From: Verrucomicrobiia bacterium
GTDB lineage: Bacteria > Verrucomicrobiota > Verrucomicrobiia > Limisphaerales > UBA1319
DNA: 7,515 nucleotides
Direction: 5' to 3'
Assembly: GCA_017880715.1 (NCBI GenBank)
Contig: JADGRT010000135.1
Span: 1 to 7,515, forward strand
Made by a program: the position numbers and the translations under genes. The notes under the pieces were generated by a model. That model did no database searches and had not been told where the DNA came from. It saw only the letters and a list, made by a program, of their open reading frames with translations. Positions 5,345 through 7,515 of the stretch are shown here, one piece after another; the stretch's first letter is position 1, and each line of letters opens with the position of its first letter.

Positions 5345-5956
5345 TTAGGCGGAGGGTTCGGGCCAATCTCCCGAGCGCAAATACGGCTTCAACCTTTTTT
5401 TCAATGTTTCCCGGCCGCGATGAATCATCGATTTGGTCGCCGACAGGGAACAGTCCAGGATCTTCGCAATGTCTTCATAAGCCAATTCTTCTTCCTGGAA
5501 CAAAAGGATGGCCAGGCGCTGATTCTCCGGCAGTTCCGCCAACGCCTGCCGGACTTTATTCTCCAATTCCCGCCGCAACAACAGGTCGGGAGGCAGCGTA
5601 ATCCGCGGGTCTTCATACTGCTTCTCCCCGAACTCCTCATGGTCTTCCGGGTGCTGTTCCAGGGAAACGGTTGGATGCCTTGACCGCCGGCGCAACTCGT
5701 TCCAGCACAAATTGCGCGCAATGGTAAAAAGCCAGGTGGAAAACTTGGCGGAAGGTTGATAACGCGAGGCGGCGCGAAACACCTGCACAAAGACGTTCTG
5801 GGCCAGATCTTCGGCTTCCGTCGGATCACCCAACGTCCTGGCCATCAGGTTGGTGACCGGCTGCTTGTATTTATCGACCAAAGCCTCAAAGGCCGCCAGG
5901 TCGCCTCGCTTTACGCGAAACATCAGCTCGGCATCGGGATCCGTTGAATTCGGCAT
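5345..5956 (-). CDS. ECF-type RNA polymerase sigma factor
   Basis: The 203-residue protein has the two domains of extracytoplasmic-function sigma factors. Region 2 (about 11-92) contains AFEALVDKYKQPV, the core-binding helix DPTEAEDLAQNVFVQVFRAA and the -10 recognition segment FSTWLFTIARNLCWNELRRR. Region 4 (about 130-192) contains ALAELPENQRLAILLF and the helix-turn-helix LAYEDIAKILDCSLSATKSMIHRGRETL that reads the -35 element. Between them is an acidic linker (EDHEEFGEKQYED). Regions 1 and 3 are absent, as expected. The ATG at 5956 fits the family N-terminus; the frame continues to a GTG at 6034 but with unrelated residues. No Shine-Dalgarno sequence is visible. It is first in a leftward operon with a membrane protein and an exported DUF3106 protein, which suggests an envelope-signal response. 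The inducing signal and target promoters cannot be read from the window. Confidence 0.95.
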   Translation of the reverse strand: MPNSTDPDAELMFRVKRGDLAAFEALVDKYKQPVTNLMARTLGDPTEAEDLAQNVFVQVFRAASRYQPSAKFSTWLFTIARNLCWNELRRRSRHPTVSLEQHPEDHEEFGEKQYEDPRITLPPDLLLRRELENKVRQALAELPENQRLAILLFQEEELAYEDIAKILDCSLSATKSMIHRGRETLKKRLKPYLRSGDWPEPSA

Positions 5957-6374
5957 GGCGGGCGATAGCGTACCAAACCGCCCTGGCTGCAAGGAAGGAG
6001 AAGATTGCCCAATCTGAACAAACGGCGAATACACCCGGTTCAGCCGATCATAAACCGACCGAAAATCAACGCTAACAAAATGGCAGCCAGTAACTTAAAA
6101 ACAACCAGAGCCCTCGTTGACGCCCTAACGAAGACTTTTGCCGGTTTGGGTTTCCTGCTTGATACTTGCAGGATCGGAGACTTACATCGCGTTCCGGACG
6201 ACCGGATGCTAATCCTGCCGCCCGGCAAAAATCCCGTAACATTTTTTTTGCATTTCAGCCATGGGCAGTCTAGGATGTGTCAAGAGAAACGAGTATGCTG
6301 ATACGATGAATGGCATATCGTGCGTTTAGATTCGGACCCGCCCAACACGATTGGGCCAACTCTATTAATTGCTT
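5957..6374. other. AT-richer divergent intergenic region
   Basis: This 418-bp gap separates two divergent genes and should hold both promoters. Roughly 5990-6400 is visibly less GC-rich than the flanking genes and includes a T8 run (6242-6249). Two overlapping open frames (6005-6301 plus, 6040-6228 minus) lack ATG starts and family likeness. A TTGACA occurs on the minus strand (6283-6278) but no acceptable -10 lies at 16-19 bp. I find no convincing promoter, RNA gene or repeat. Confidence 0.5.
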
Positions 6375-7515
6375 GTGAAAACCTTAGTACCAAACAAAGA
6401 AGGCGAATCCAAATCCCCCGCCATCACTATTCCCACGGCGGTTCGGGACTGGCCCCTGTCCCAAATGCCCCTCTCGGTTCGCCTCGGGGGGGTGCTTCAG
6501 AAGATGGGCTTTCGGAATCTCGGAGATTTGCATGGCGTGTTGTATGACCAAGTCATCAGCATGCGGAACTGCGGCCAGCGCAGCATCCGGGAACTGCGCG
6601 CCCTGATCGAACGGGTCCAGGGGGGCGAGTTCGACTTTTCCCGGGTCAAGGGGCTGGGGCTGGATTGTCTCGCGACCCAAGCCGACATTGCCATTGACAG
6701 CATCGCGTCCCGGGAACGCAACATGCTCCTGTTGCGCCTGGGCGGCAGCGGCCAGAAGCCCATGACGTTGGAGGAAATTGGGAGCAAATACAACTTGACC
6801 CGGGAACGGGTGCGGCAGGTGGTGGACTTGCTGTTCGACCGCATCTACAAGCACGGCGGACCCGCCGTGGACACCCTGTTGGCCCGGTTGGCGGAAAAAT
6901 GCTTGAGCAACGTATGCCCCCTCACCCCGGAACTCTTCAAACAATGGCTGGGCGCCAAGGCCGCCGAATGCCGGTATCCCATGACGTTCTATGTGCGGCT
7001 GTTTGGCGAACTGAACGCGGATATTCCCGCCTGGGCGGACGGGCAGAAGCCCTATCCCAATTTGGATCCGCGCGCCAAGGAAATCGTGCGCCCGACGGTG
7101 GAGTTATTGCGAAAGCACATTTCACCCCTCCCGGTCAAGGATGCCTATGCCGCCTTGAAGAGCCGCAACACGCCGCCCAATCTCAGCCCGGGCGAGTTTC
7201 TCCATGCCTTGAAGCAATGTTGTTCGCTCACCGTGGAATTCGAGGTGTCGGAGCGTCCGGCGGTGCGGTTGACCAGTTTGCGCATCTTCGATTGGGTTCA
7301 ACGGGTGCTGGCGCAGGCCGACAAACCGCTCAAGCCGGAGGAAATCATTTCCCAAGCGAAGAAACAGTTCGGCGCGGAAGTGCCCCCGATTTCCATCGGC
7401 GGGCTGCGTAATTCCTTGCGGCCGGAGCAGGGCATTTTCCTGCTGGATCGCCGCGCCTTTGGCATGCGCCAGCACATTCATCTGCCTGAACGTCTCTGGG
7501 GCAAGGTCTGCTCCG
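6375..7515 (+). CDS. Alpha-CTD / sigma70 region 4 / winged-helix fusion protein, 3' end missing
   Basis: The frame is open from a stop at 6366-6368 to the right edge (380 codons from the GTG at 6375). Domain 1 (about 29-82) matches the RNA polymerase alpha C-terminal domain: PLSVRLGGVL, then FRNLGDL, then MRNCGQRSIREL. Arg36 aligns with E. coli alpha Arg265, Gly67 with Gly296, Arg69 with Lys298, Ser70 with Ser299 and Glu73 with Glu302. The Asn268 position is Gly39. Domain 2 (about 108-158) matches sigma70 region 4: SIASRERNMLLLRLG followed by MTLEEIGSKYNLTRERVRQV. Arg143, Glu144, Arg147 and Gln148 equal sigma70 Arg584, Glu585, Arg588 and Gln589, including the -35 contacts. Region 2 is absent, so it is not a full sigma factor. 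The C-terminal part (about 303-366) looks like a HARE-HTH-type winged helix: KPEEIISQAKKQF, then LRNSLRPEQGIFLLDRRAFGM. It is a predicted nucleoid or transcription regulator; the true role is unknown. The GTG start is preferred because the ATG at 6465 trims conserved residues ahead of the first domain. No ribosome site is visible. Confidence 0.85.
   Translation, partial: MKTLVPNKEGESKSPAITIPTAVRDWPLSQMPLSVRLGGVLQKMGFRNLGDLHGVLYDQVISMRNCGQRSIRELRALIERVQGGEFDFSRVKGLGLDCLATQADIAIDSIASRERNMLLLRLGGSGQKPMTLEEIGSKYNLTRERVRQVVDLLFDRIYKHGGPAVDTLLARLAEKCLSNVCPLTPELFKQWLGAKAAECRYPMTFYVRLFGELNADIPAWADGQKPYPNLDPRAKEIVRPTVELLRKHISPLPVKDAYAALKSRNTPPNLSPGEFLHALKQCCSLTVEFEVSERPAVRLTSLRIFDWVQRVLAQADKPLKPEEIISQAKKQFGAEVPPISIGGLRNSLRPEQGIFLLDRRAFGMRQHIHLPERLWGKVCS

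Noticed and set aside
5958..5983. GGGCG/CGCCC stem next to the sigma start, considered as a translation-control element
   Set aside because: It is only five base pairs with a 14-base loop, in GC-rich DNA where this is expected by chance.
6040..6228. 62-codon minus-strand frame ending in a hydrophobic stretch (VVFKLLAAILLALIFGRFMIG), considered as a small membrane protein
   Set aside because: The segment looks like a transmembrane helix, but the only start is a TTG far upstream, the rest resembles no family, and no ribosome site is present. It was kept as part of the intergenic region.
6254..6283. TTGACA on the minus strand as the -35 of the ECF operon promoter
   Set aside because: The bases 16-19 bp downstream read GGCTGA or similar, nothing like TATAAT, and it lies about 320 bp from the sigma start.
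6005..6301. 98-codon plus-strand frame between the divergent genes
   Set aside because: It has a non-ATG start, no domain, and overlaps the T8 run and the AT-richer intergenic stretch.
6384..6944. 186-codon minus-strand open frame opposite the fusion gene
   Set aside because: The plus frame matches alpha-CTD and sigma region 4 residue by residue. The minus frame is a high-GC shadow.

Overview
The window reads as chromosomal DNA of a high-GC, Gram-negative-type bacterium. The most likely source is the Verrucomicrobiota or a close relative in the PVC group. This is inferred from the style of the HPr and GatCA proteins, the ECF sigma / transmembrane regulator / DUF3106 operon, the DUF3309-BON pair and the near absence of Shine-Dalgarno sequences. 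No rRNA or other phylogenetic marker is present, so the assignment is tentative. I see no rRNA, tRNA, CRISPR array, insertion sequence or prophage.

Layout. (1) Positions 1-1000, minus strand: a 52-codon membrane miniprotein (DUF3309) is followed by an exported protein with three BON domains, cut by the left edge. Together they look like an envelope or osmotic stress pair. (2) Positions 1001-1485: 485 bp without a convincing gene, but dense in perfect inverted repeats and with an 11-C run. It ends in a good sigma70-type promoter. (3) Positions 1486-3694, plus strand: an HPr phosphocarrier, then gatC and gatA of the Glu/Asp-tRNA amidotransferase. No gatB follows. (4) Positions 3738-5956, minus strand: an apparent three-gene operon read in the order ECF sigma factor, single-pass membrane protein without cysteines, exported proline-rich DUF3106 protein. 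It resembles a sigma / anti-sigma / periplasmic sensor cassette. (5) Positions 5957-6374: a divergent intergenic region, more AT-rich than its surroundings. (6) Positions 6375 to the right edge, plus strand: the most unusual gene. It fuses an RNA polymerase alpha C-terminal-type helix-hairpin-helix to a sigma70 region 4 and then to a winged-helix, HARE-HTH-like C-terminal part.

Functionally the window combines housekeeping (tRNA-dependent amidation, PTS-type phosphorelay) with two envelope-related units (BON/DUF3309 and the ECF cassette) and an uncharacterised transcription-machinery-like regulator. That regulator carries equivalents of the residues with which RNA polymerase holoenzyme contacts the -35 and UP elements, but lacks sigma region 2.
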